The notes below the pieces were generated by a model. That model was given only the letters and a program-made list of their open reading frames with translations. It ran no database searches and had not been told where the DNA came from. The translations under genes and the position numbers were made by a program. This document shows positions 1 through 5,536 of a DNA stretch of 6,032 nt, piece by piece (position 1 is the stretch's first letter; every line of letters begins with the position of its first letter). This DNA comes from Fidelibacterota bacterium. Lineage in GTDB: Bacteria; Fidelibacterota; UBA2242; JAFGTP01. The DNA lies in the NCBI GenBank assembly GCA_021734005.1, contig JAIPJV010000136.1, positions 1-6,032 on the forward strand, given 5' to 3'.

Positions 1-573
1 ATATTAGAGTATGTTGGATTAGAGGGAAAAGGAAATGTAGAAGTTAGCAAATATTCACATGGAATGAAAAAGAGATTAGGTCTTGCTCAAGCATTATTGA
101 ATAATCCTGATCTTTTAGTTCTTGATGAACCTACTTCTGGTCTAGATCCTGAGGGGATGAAAAGAGTAACAAGGATATTTCGAGATTTTGTAGTGAAGCA
201 AGAAGGTACTATCTTTTTGACTTCTCATCAATTAGAAGAAGTTGAACAAATATGTTCGCATATGGCTATCATTGATCATGGAAAAAGTGTTGTCCAGGAT
301 TCAGTCAGAAAATTGTTGACCGAGACTGACCTCTTTACTACAGAAGTTAAAGTTGACCATCCAAAAAGGGCTCTTGATTTATTAATGGATCAGTCTTATG
401 TAAATAAAGCATCTTTAAAAAACGATAGATTAAACATCCATGTATCTCCTGAAGATAGATATAAAATTATTGAGCTTCTTGTAAACAATAATTTTAAAAT
501 ATCCGGAATGATTCCAAGGACATCATTAAAAAATTACTATCTCTCTCTACTTAATACTAATGAGGAAAGGTAA
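1..573 (+). CDS. ABC transporter ATP-binding protein, 5'-truncated by window edge
   Basis: This is the C-terminal two-thirds of an ABC-type ATPase, a cytoplasmic subunit that hydrolyses ATP to power a membrane permease. The reading frame is open from base 1 (190 codons visible), so the Walker A motif and start lie outside the window. Visible in order, counting codons from base 1: a variant signature YSHGMKKRL at about 18-26 (LSGGQ equivalent), Walker B LLVLDEP at 38-44 with catalytic Glu43, D-loop SGLDP at 46-50, and the H-loop His76 in TSHQ. The roughly 100 residues after the H-loop form a C-terminal extension common in ABC-2 exporters of the CcmA/NatA type. The permease gene begins 5 bases after the stop, and its ribosome binding site lies inside the end of this gene, so the two are co-translated. 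The substrate cannot be deduced; export or a role in cell-envelope or gliding-type systems are all possible. Confidence 0.93.
   Translation: MLEYVGLEGKGNVEVSKYSHGMKKRLGLAQALLNNPDLLVLDEPTSGLDPEGMKRVTRIFRDFVVKQEGTIFLTSHQLEEVEQICSHMAIIDHGKSVVQDSVRKLLTETDLFTTEVKVDHPKRALDLLMDQSYVNKASLKNDRLNIHVSPEDRYKIIELLVNNNFKISGMIPRTSLKNYYLSLLNTNEER
562..570 (+). promoter_or_regulatory. Shine-Dalgarno for the TTG-started permease
   Basis: The purine run GAGGAAAGG overlaps the last codons of the ATPase gene and ends 8 bases before the TTG at 579. No ATG lies near the beginning of the permease frame, so this site decides in favour of the TTG start and indicates translational coupling to the ATPase. Confidence 0.7.
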
Positions 574-578
574 TTATA

Positions 579-941
579 TTGAAATTAGGTAAAACAACGA
601 GTTTTGAAATATATAAAATATTTAGTAAGTGGCGAACCTATATAGGCTTTGTTGCTATTGCTATTCTAATACCATTGATTATGGTTCTGGTTAAGGAAGC
701 GGGCTTTTCTTTACAAAATAATGCTCTCTCAAATTTAAAAGAGTCCTTTTTATTTTATGGCTCTCCAGTAAATGGATATTTGATATCGTATTATTTGTTG
801 ACTGCATTTTGGTTTTATTTTCCATTTTTTGTTATTTTGGTGGCAGGGGATATCGTCTCTATAGAGAAGAGTACAGCTACTATAAGAATGTATTTATCCC
901 GTCCCGTTTCAAGATTAGACATATATACCCTATGTAGTTGA
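579..941 (+). CDS. ABC-2 type transporter permease, truncated at a junction with clpP
   Basis: This is the N-terminal part of an ABC-2 family membrane permease, partner of the ATPase just upstream. It starts at TTG with a good ribosome binding site. Residues about 20-38 and 67-90 form two hydrophobic transmembrane segments. The following stretch, GDIVSIEKSTATIRMYLSRP and then VSRLD, is the typical conserved cytoplasmic part after the second helix of such permeases (Glu, TIR, LSRPVSR). Family members usually run to roughly 250 residues or more with about six helices; this one ends after 120 codons. The last five or six codons, from about 921, are not permease sequence but clpP read out of frame, ending at TGA 939-941. 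Four helices are therefore missing and the product should not work as a transporter unless the junction is an assembly error. The family call is confident; the substrate is unknown. Confidence 0.82.
   Translation: MKLGKTTSFEIYKIFSKWRTYIGFVAIAILIPLIMVLVKEAGFSLQNNALSNLKESFLFYGSPVNGYLISYYLLTAFWFYFPFFVILVAGDIVSIEKSTATIRMYLSRPVSRLDIYTLCS
905..930. other. Junction between ABC permease and clpP (deletion or assembly chimera)
   Basis: Permease-like sequence can be followed in one frame through SRPVSRLD (to about 920). ClpP-like sequence can be followed in another frame from about 919-925. Both genes are interrupted at the same place: the permease loses its C-terminal half and clpP loses its initiation codon. 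No insertion-sequence ends or long repeats are visible at the seam, only a short alternating AT stretch (ATATATA, 921-927) that could have served as microhomology. The exact breakpoint cannot be fixed within about 10 bases. Confidence 0.8.
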
Positions 942-1503
942 ACAAACCAGACGGGGAGAACGTTCTTATGATATTTACTCCAGATTATTAAAAGAACGTA
1001 TTGTATTTTTAGGCGATGCCATTTCAAGCCAGGTTTCGAGTGTAGTTATAGCTCAAATGTTATTTCTTGAAGCAGAAGATCCTGATAGTGATATTAATTT
1101 ATATATCAATTCCCGGGGTGGAGAAGTAACATCAGGTCTTGCAATCCTTGATACCATGAAATTTGTAGAACCCGATATTTCGACAATTTGTATGGGGCAG
1201 GCAGCAAGCATGGGTGCTATATTGCTTGCTGGCGGTAAAGAGGGTAAGAGGTCTGCACTGCCTAATTCGAGAGTGATGATTCATCAACCACTCGGAGGTG
1301 TAGAAGGTCAGGCGACAGATATTGATATTCACGCACAGGAAATGGTAAAGACTCGAGAAAAATTAAATAAGATTTTGGCTGATTTTACAGGTCAGGATAA
1401 AGAGAAAATAAAAGAAGATAGTGATAGAAACTTTTTTATGGATTCAGAAGAAGCCAAGGATTATGGTATAATAGATAATATTATGGAAGCACGAGAAGAA
1501 TGA
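919..1503 (+). CDS. clpP: ATP-dependent Clp protease proteolytic subunit (ClpP), start codon missing, variant active site
   Basis: ClpP is the barrel-forming serine peptidase that degrades proteins fed by ClpX or ClpA-type unfoldases in the cytoplasm. The frame is open from 919 (after TAG at 916-918) and reads TYIPYVVEQTRRGERSYDIY, the canonical N-terminus, but contains no ATG, GTG or TTG before ATG 1057. From ATA 925 on, the protein aligns without gaps to E. coli mature ClpP from residue 3: Ser (AGC 1207-1209, in MGQAASMGA) equals Ser97 and His (CAT 1282-1284, in MIHQPLGG) equals His122. The position of Asp171 is Asn (AAC 1429-1431, in SDRNFF). The usually invariant NSPGG is NSRGG (Arg at 1114-1116). 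Starting at 1057 would delete the axial-loop and first-helix region, so I infer the true start was lost at the junction with the permease. Upstream tig or downstream clpX are not seen; a terminator follows 27 bases after the stop. It may be a second, specialised ClpP paralogue or a broken copy. Confidence 0.93.
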   Translation, partial: TYIPYVVEQTRRGERSYDIYSRLLKERIVFLGDAISSQVSSVVIAQMLFLEAEDPDSDINLYINSRGGEVTSGLAILDTMKFVEPDISTICMGQAASMGAILLAGGKEGKRSALPNSRVMIHQPLGGVEGQATDIDIHAQEMVKTREKLNKILADFTGQDKEKIKEDSDRNFFMDSEEAKDYGIIDNIMEAREE

Positions 1504-1530
1504 ATAGATAATTAACTACATATGAATTTT

Positions 1531-1560
1531 ATAAAAGTCCTGTGCGAACAGGACTTTTAT
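1531..1560 (+). terminator. Intrinsic terminator after clpP
   Basis: A perfect 13-bp inverted repeat (ATAAAAGTCCTGT, loop GCGA at 1544-1547, then its complement) ends in CTTTTATTATTT. The GCGA loop is a stable GNRA tetraloop. The A-rich left arm mirrors the T-rich right arm, so it could act on both strands. It lies 27 bases after the clpP stop and separates clpP from the downstream cluster, showing that clpX is not co-transcribed behind this clpP. Confidence 0.9.
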
Positions 1561-1644
1561 TATTTACTCTTCCCTTTATAAAAATAAAATTAACTGACAA
1601 TTAGTTTTAAGTTATTCGGGTTATTTTTTAACGTTTTTCAAAAA

Positions 1645-1673
1645 TTCGTAAAAAATAAATATTATTCTACGAA
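1645..1673. promoter_or_regulatory. Candidate upstream activator site (inverted repeat TTCGTA-N17-TACGAA)
   Basis: TTCGTA at 1645-1650 and TACGAA at 1668-1673 are perfect 6-base inverted half-sites separated by 17 bases. The centre is about 130 bases upstream of the start expected from the -24/-12 promoter, a distance typical of enhancers for NtrC-family activators, one of which is encoded at the end of this window. The half-sites are short and the region AT-rich, so chance is a real alternative. Confidence 0.3.
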
Positions 1674-1765
1674 AACCTGTATTTTTTCGAAAGAAATTTT
1701 TAATATTATAATGTTAATATTGGAATTGAGGTATCTCTCCACTGATTTAAAAAATTTTAATGTTC

Positions 1766-1780
1766 TGGCATAGTAATTGA
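1766..1780 (+). promoter_or_regulatory. Candidate sigma-54 (-24/-12) promoter
   Basis: TGGCATAGTAATTGA fits the sigma-54 consensus TGGCACG-N4-TTGC in the -24 half (TGGCA) and in spacing to the -12 half. The latter reads TTGA rather than TTGC, so the element is imperfect. Transcription would start near 1791, giving a leader of about 36 bases before ATG 1827. The presence of an NtrC-type, presumably sigma-54-dependent, regulator in the same cluster supports it and suggests autoregulation. Confidence 0.5.
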
Positions 1781-1826
1781 GGATATTAATTAATGAACAT
1801 ATATAAATTTAAAGTGGAGAAAAACC

Positions 1827-2555
1827 ATGAGATATAAACAAAAAGTAACGTTAATTATTTTTACATTAATATATTTATTTGCAGCCAGTCCTGTCATTAG
1901 CATTGGACAGGATGAAACACCGGAAAAAGAGCAAGAGGAAGAACGAGTCCGGGATAGAGAAGAGAAGTCTGAAGAAGTACAGGAACGAATTGAAAATAGA
2001 GAAAGACAGAAGCAAAGAAGTTCAGACAGAGAAAATCAACCCGGTGATAGAGGATTTATTGATGAAGATGGTGATGGATTCAATGATAATGCCATGGAAG
2101 ACGTTTCTAAAGAAGATGCTGTAGCTCCGGATGGCAAAGAAAGTTCTCAAGAAGGTAGAGAAAAAGCACAGAAAAAAAGAGAACAAGCTAGGGAACACCA
2201 AGAGCAAAAACACAGAAGATTTGATAATTTCATTGATGAAAATGGAGATGGGTTTAATGATAGGCGCTTTGGCCCCGGTCAGAGCGGAATGCCGGATGGA
2301 ATTAGAGATGATGAAATGGATAGAAAAGGAAATGCACAGGAACAGGAAGAGGGACAGAAAGGAAGGCCAAAAGGAGCAGATCCTGAGGATGATTTACCCG
2401 GTCAAAGAGGAGAAGGAAATATACCTGGAGATGATGGAGGTAATCCTGATAATGGTGGTGATGGTTCTCCTGATAATACTGGTGGAGAAGGAGATACACC
2501 CGGTTCTCCAGGTGATGGAGATGATACACCGGGAGCACCAGATATCAGAGAATGA
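1827..2555 (+). CDS. Secreted, highly charged protein with two DxDxDG-type loops
   Basis: I do not recognise a named family. The 242-residue product has a signal peptide (basic MRYKQK, hydrophobic core about 8-20, likely cleavage near 26-28, no lipobox Cys), so it is exported. Residues 29-75 and 102-133 are Glu/Arg/Lys/Gln-rich and probably helical or disordered. Two near-identical motifs, FIDEDGDGFNDN (77-88) and FIDENGDGFNDR (135-146), carry the DxDxDG spacing of EF-hand-like or thrombospondin-type-3-like calcium loops. Residues about 192-242 form a flexible Gly/Asp/Pro/Asn tail with repeated PGD, DNGG and GDG units. There is no cysteine. The start ATG has GGAG 7 bases upstream. It is the first gene after a candidate sigma-54 promoter and precedes a barrel protein and a two-component system, so I infer an envelope-exposed, divalent-cation-responsive effector or sensor partner. 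Its codon use is richer in G than its neighbours because of the Gly/Asp/Glu content. Confidence 0.85.
   Translation: MRYKQKVTLIIFTLIYLFAASPVISIGQDETPEKEQEEERVRDREEKSEEVQERIENRERQKQRSSDRENQPGDRGFIDEDGDGFNDNAMEDVSKEDAVAPDGKESSQEGREKAQKKREQAREHQEQKHRRFDNFIDENGDGFNDRRFGPGQSGMPDGIRDDEMDRKGNAQEQEEGQKGRPKGADPEDDLPGQRGEGNIPGDDGGNPDNGGDGSPDNTGGEGDTPGSPGDGDDTPGAPDIRE
2055..2090 (+). repeat. FIDExGDGFND motif, copy 1
   Basis: Encodes FIDEDGDGFNDN (residues 77-88 of the secreted protein). The acidic residues at Asp79, Asp81 and Asp83 followed by Gly84 match a DxDxDG calcium-binding loop. It is one of two copies in the protein. Confidence 0.75.
2229..2264 (+). repeat. FIDExGDGFND motif, copy 2
   Basis: Encodes FIDENGDGFNDR (residues 135-146), 46 residues after copy 1. 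The amino acids are nearly identical but synonymous codons differ at several positions (for example TTT/TTC, GAT GGT versus AAT GGA), so the copies are old and the protein motif is what is conserved. Confidence 0.75.
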
Positions 2556-2621
2556 AATTAGTTTTGATTTTTGGGTGGATAGAGACTAAATTGTCATTAT
2601 AGAGTCGAATATCAAGCAGAA

Positions 2622-2628
2622 AGGTGAT
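2622..2628 (+). promoter_or_regulatory. Strong Shine-Dalgarno of the barrel gene
   Basis: AGGTGAT matches the extended anti-Shine-Dalgarno complement (GGAGGTGATC) just ahead of ATG 2631, fixing that start and suggesting efficient translation, in contrast to the kinase gene downstream. Confidence 0.6.
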
Positions 2629-2630
2629 AT

Positions 2631-3752
2631 ATGATCAGACGCTTATTCTTATTATTAGCTTTCTTTTTGTCTTTTGAAATTGTTAATGCAGATTGGAGAA
2701 TTGATTTTAATACGAATTCGGGATATACAAATAATCTTACCAATAACTATAAAAAGATAAAAGACAAATATATTGCTCCTCAATTAAGAGTATCTTATCA
2801 CAATAATAATTTTACACTGTATTATAAAGGAAATTCAACTCAGTTACTGGATAGTGTAAAATATAACAGGTATAAACAGAAATTTGGTTTTAACTATTAT
2901 CAAAATATAACTAATAATATAAATCTGTATTTTGGTGGTAGAGGGCTTTGGAGAAAAAATAAATCTCTCTATTCATACTACGATTATTTAGATTCAAGAT
3001 TATTTACTAATTTAAAAATATATTTTTCTAACCGTACTTATTTAAAAACGGGTATTGTTTCTAATTATAAGAACTTTTTTGAAGTAGAATCATGGCGGCA
3101 TATTGAAAATGATTTGTGGACAATGATAAATACTTCCTTACCTACTAAAACTACATTAAGGGGATATTTGAGCTACAAAAATAGAGATTTTCTAAGCTAC
3201 CAGGATACTTCCGGACAAATCCAGGAAATAAATACCCTTTGGCTTTTAGAGGGAAAATTTCGAATTGCTCAATCAATTTCTAGAGATATAGGTGCATATA
3301 CTGAATTCAGCTATCAATATAATCCTTCCGAAGATAATCCGGATAAATTAAATTTTAGCAGTTTTAGTCCTATTGATGATTATTTTGGTTATCTTGGCTG
3401 GAATTGGATCACAAATGTCAAAACAAGGATTTTTAATAATTCTATATTTGCTCTCAAATTTAACTATTTTAGGCGTAAATATTTAAACCGGCCTGTATAT
3501 GAATATAATATCGCCCAGGAAGAGTGGATAGTAGAAAATGGTAGTTATAACATAATTGAGCCGCATAGAATAGATGAGGGATATAAAATCAATCTATCAG
3601 CTGAATATAGATTTAAGAGTGTTTTTGGCAGATCCAATAATTTTAGAATAAAATCTTATATTTTCTATAGAGAAAATACTTCCAATGATGTGTATTTTAC
3701 CTATGATAAGATAGCTCTTGGTCTAGATCTGACCTATTTGATGAATTTATAA
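2631..3752 (+). CDS. Predicted outer-membrane beta-barrel protein
   Basis: A 373-residue exported protein of no family that I recognise by name. Residues 1-20 are a clear signal peptide (MIRR, hydrophobic stretch LFLLLAFFLSF, cleavage after VNA before DW). The rest has no hydrophobic helix. It is rich in Tyr, Asn, Phe and Ser, with many alternating polar/hydrophobic segments of 8-12 residues (for example LRVSYHNN, FTLYYKGN, INLYFGGRG, AYTEFSYQYN, ALKFNYFRRK, INLSAEYRF) separated by Asn/Asp-rich turns. This is the texture of a transmembrane barrel. The C-terminus GLDLTYLMNL is a plausible last strand although it ends in Leu rather than Phe. It lies 75 bases after the secreted charged protein and 38 bases before the sensor kinase, with no terminator between, so it is probably co-transcribed. 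It may be a channel, a secretion port for the upstream protein, or the surface component being monitored. No plug domain or cysteine is evident. Confidence 0.78.
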   Translation: MIRRLFLLLAFFLSFEIVNADWRIDFNTNSGYTNNLTNNYKKIKDKYIAPQLRVSYHNNNFTLYYKGNSTQLLDSVKYNRYKQKFGFNYYQNITNNINLYFGGRGLWRKNKSLYSYYDYLDSRLFTNLKIYFSNRTYLKTGIVSNYKNFFEVESWRHIENDLWTMINTSLPTKTTLRGYLSYKNRDFLSYQDTSGQIQEINTLWLLEGKFRIAQSISRDIGAYTEFSYQYNPSEDNPDKLNFSSFSPIDDYFGYLGWNWITNVKTRIFNNSIFALKFNYFRRKYLNRPVYEYNIAQEEWIVENGSYNIIEPHRIDEGYKINLSAEYRFKSVFGRSNNFRIKSYIFYRENTSNDVYFTYDKIALGLDLTYLMNL

Positions 3753-3756
3753 TATC

Positions 3757-3790
3757 ATAAATAATTTTCTAACCTATTATAAATAATTTT
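3757..3790 (+). repeat. 12-bp direct repeat at the kinase start
   Basis: ATAAATAATTTT occurs at 3757-3768 and 3779-3790, a 22-base period, filling most of the barrel-kinase spacer and ending exactly at the kinase ATG. It takes the place where a Shine-Dalgarno would be expected; no purine-rich site is present. Confidence 0.65.
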
Positions 3791-5461
3791 ATGCAACTAT
3801 TTGATAAAATTAAATTGAATAAAAGGTATGTTGCACTTTTGTTTATCTTTTTGGTGTTATTCTTTCTGACTTCCGGATATCTGGAGTATAAATCTCGTCG
3901 CAATAATGTACTCCAATTGATGAAACAAACCTCACAAAACATTACGAGTACTGTAAAGCAATCCAGTAAGAATTCTCTACTTGGATATGATTATCTTAAT
4001 GCTCAGGTAAGAGAGCAGATGATTTCTACGATGAAATTTGTTAATTATCAGGATTCTATTAGTGCAATAAGTTCTAATTTTCTGGAAAAATTAATACAAA
4101 ATAGTGATATTAAAAGAATAAGAATTTTAGACCGAGATAGAAATGTTGAATTCTCTACTCATGATAAGGAGCAGTACAAATTAAATTATTCTACTGAATC
4201 TTTTATTAATAGTAATAATCGTTATAAAATTATTGGCGCGAATTCTAATAGATATTTAGTTCGCATTTTATATCAAAGGGCTAAAGGCGGAGTGATAATA
4301 GCGGACTATAGCATGCGGGAATTAATAGAGTTTAATAGGGAAAGGGGCATAGGAAATTATTTAAATAGCGTTGTTTCTGATTCATCAATATTTTATATTG
4401 CTATACAAAATGAGAAGGGTATACTTGCTGCATCAAAGAGAGTTGATTCTTTATCTGCTGTCAATTATGATTCTTTTTTAAAAAAGGTGATTAATGAGAA
4501 TGTATTTGATTACAGGTTTTCTGATTTTAAAGGCGAAAAAATATATGAAGCGGCTATGCCTTTTTCGGTACTTGATAAATATAGCGGTGTTATTCGGATA
4601 GGTCTGGATTTCTCACCAATACAGAAGGTTCAGGAATCAGCTCTCTGGAATGTTTTTGTAAGAGTAATTATACTAATAATTCTAGGATTTATTGTTTTTA
4701 GTTATGCTATGTCCAGAAATACAGTAGAAACATTACAAAAGGAAAAAGAACGAATGACAGAAGAGGTATATGAATTACAAAAATATCTAAGAGAAAAAGA
4801 GAAACAGAATGCTATTCATCATCTCGCTTCTGGTGTGGCTCATGAAATAGGTAATCCTCTTAATGCTTTATCCCTGACTATTCAAAGACTGAAAAGGAAA
4901 ATATCTGATAAAAACGAAGAAGTACAGAATATGGTAGATTTGATAAAGAAGGAAATAAATAGAATAGAAAAAATCATCCAAAAATTTCTCAATTTTTCAA
5001 AGCCTCTACCCCTTAATAAAGAAGAAACTAATTTATCGGAATTAACAGATGAGGTTATAAATATATATAAAAATAAATTAGATGAAAATGGTGTTGAAGT
5101 AGAATTAGATTATAATCAGGATTACTACCTATATATTGATAGAGAAAAAATAAAACAGTGTTATATTAATCTTATTGAGAATTCCATAGAAGCACTTGAA
5201 AATAGTGATGATAAAAGAATTAATATTGAACTTGTAAAAAAAGATGATAAAGTAGAAATTAATTTTTCAGATAATGGGACTGGAATTGAAGAGGAGAATT
5301 TATCCAAAATATTCAATCTTTACTTCTCTACAAAGAAAAATGGAACAGGAATTGGTTTAACTAAAGTATATAAGATCATTCGCAATCATGATGGGGAATT
5401 TAAGGTGGATAGCAAATTAGGAGAAGGAACGACTTTTTCTATACAATTACCCCTGTCATAA
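3791..5461 (+). CDS. Membrane sensor histidine kinase with extracytoplasmic sensor domain (NtrB/ZraS-like)
   Basis: A 556-residue two-component sensor kinase that autophosphorylates on His and passes the phosphate to a response regulator, almost certainly the one encoded 75 bases downstream. Order of parts: transmembrane helix 1 (about 13-30); an extracytoplasmic region of about 255 residues with two PAS/PDC-like halves (IKRIRILDRDRNVEFST near 107-123 and FYIAIQNEKGILAASK near 201-216, each a strand-turn-strand pattern); transmembrane helix 2 (about 287-306); a charged coiled-coil linker (312-340); the HisKA H-box HLASGVAHEIGNPLNAL with phosphoacceptor His351; and a HATPase domain with N-box NLIENSIEAL (Asn464), G1 DNGTGI (494-499) and G2 GTGIGL (518-523). 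All key catalytic residues are present. HEIGNPL is typical of kinases paired with NtrC-family regulators. The ATG has no recognisable ribosome binding site, but no better start is evident because transmembrane helix 1 must be kept. The double-PDC reading of the sensor is inference. Confidence 0.93.
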   Translation: MQLFDKIKLNKRYVALLFIFLVLFFLTSGYLEYKSRRNNVLQLMKQTSQNITSTVKQSSKNSLLGYDYLNAQVREQMISTMKFVNYQDSISAISSNFLEKLIQNSDIKRIRILDRDRNVEFSTHDKEQYKLNYSTESFINSNNRYKIIGANSNRYLVRILYQRAKGGVIIADYSMRELIEFNRERGIGNYLNSVVSDSSIFYIAIQNEKGILAASKRVDSLSAVNYDSFLKKVINENVFDYRFSDFKGEKIYEAAMPFSVLDKYSGVIRIGLDFSPIQKVQESALWNVFVRVIILIILGFIVFSYAMSRNTVETLQKEKERMTEEVYELQKYLREKEKQNAIHHLASGVAHEIGNPLNALSLTIQRLKRKISDKNEEVQNMVDLIKKEINRIEKIIQKFLNFSKPLPLNKEETNLSELTDEVINIYKNKLDENGVEVELDYNQDYYLYIDREKIKQCYINLIENSIEALENSDDKRINIELVKKDDKVEINFSDNGTGIEEENLSKIFNLYFSTKKNGTGIGLTKVYKIIRNHDGEFKVDSKLGEGTTFSIQLPLS

Positions 5462-5521
5462 TGATTAACCCAGGCTAAATATTTTGAAAAATAAGGTATG
5501 TAAGGATGATCAAAGTGAAAT

Positions 5522-5527
5522 AGGAGT
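5522..5527 (+). promoter_or_regulatory. Shine-Dalgarno of the response regulator
   Basis: AGGAGT lies 9 bases before ATG 5537. It fixes the start just ahead of the receiver's first strand (LTAFVIDD). Confidence 0.65.
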
Positions 5528-5536
5528 AATTAATTT

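Larger units (their letters stand above)
1504..1826. other. Regulatory intergenic region between clpP and the sensory cluster
   Basis: These 323 bases hold no credible gene. They contain the clpP terminator (1531-1560), then a very AT-rich stretch with scattered CG-containing half-sites (TTCGTA 1645-1650, TACGAA 1668-1673, TTCGAAA near 1687), then a candidate sigma-54 promoter (1766-1780) and the ribosome binding site of the next gene. The octamer AATTGAGG occurs twice, at 1724-1731 and 1775-1782, the second copy overlapping the -12 element. Confidence 0.7.

Noticed and set aside
915..945. Programmed +1 frameshift joining permease to ClpP.
   Set aside because: The two frames could be joined by skipping one base near 924-928, but there is no slippery sequence, stop-codon context or stimulator, and a fusion of a half-permease to ClpP would make no biological sense. 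A breakpoint explains the data more simply.
815..1332. Antisense open frames at 815-1027 and 1132-1332.
   Set aside because: They lie opposite the permease and clpP, whose protein motifs are unmistakable, and one runs across the junction, which shows it is not a preserved gene.
1057..1503. ClpP starting at ATG 1057 as a genuine short form.
   Set aside because: The codons upstream (925-1056) encode a perfect ClpP N-terminus, and there is no ribosome binding site ahead of 1057, which falls inside a conserved helix.
1684..1712. Sigma-70-type promoter using TATAAT at 1707-1712.
   Set aside because: The -10 is perfect but the -35 position (TTTTCG) is poor, and such hexamers are common by chance in this AT-rich stretch. 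It cannot be excluded as a basal promoter.
1724..1782. Repeated octamer AATTGAGG as a pair of operators.
   Set aside because: Only 8 bases, direct orientation, 51 bases apart; easily accidental in this composition.
2022..2538. Antisense open frames at 2022-2213 and 2302-2538.
   Set aside because: These are shadows of the same purine-rich gene; their His/Leu/Phe-rich translations are the complement of Asp/Gly/Glu codons and they lack ribosome binding sites.
1879..2589. Long open frames (1879-2124 and 2131-2589) in a second + frame across the secreted-protein gene, the latter 152 codons.
   Set aside because: They arise because the real gene is purine-rich (Glu, Lys, Arg, Asp, Gly codons), which suppresses stops. 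Their translations are Met/Glu/Lys-rich low complexity, have no ribosome binding site and no signal peptide, while the chosen frame has a signal peptide and a repeated motif.
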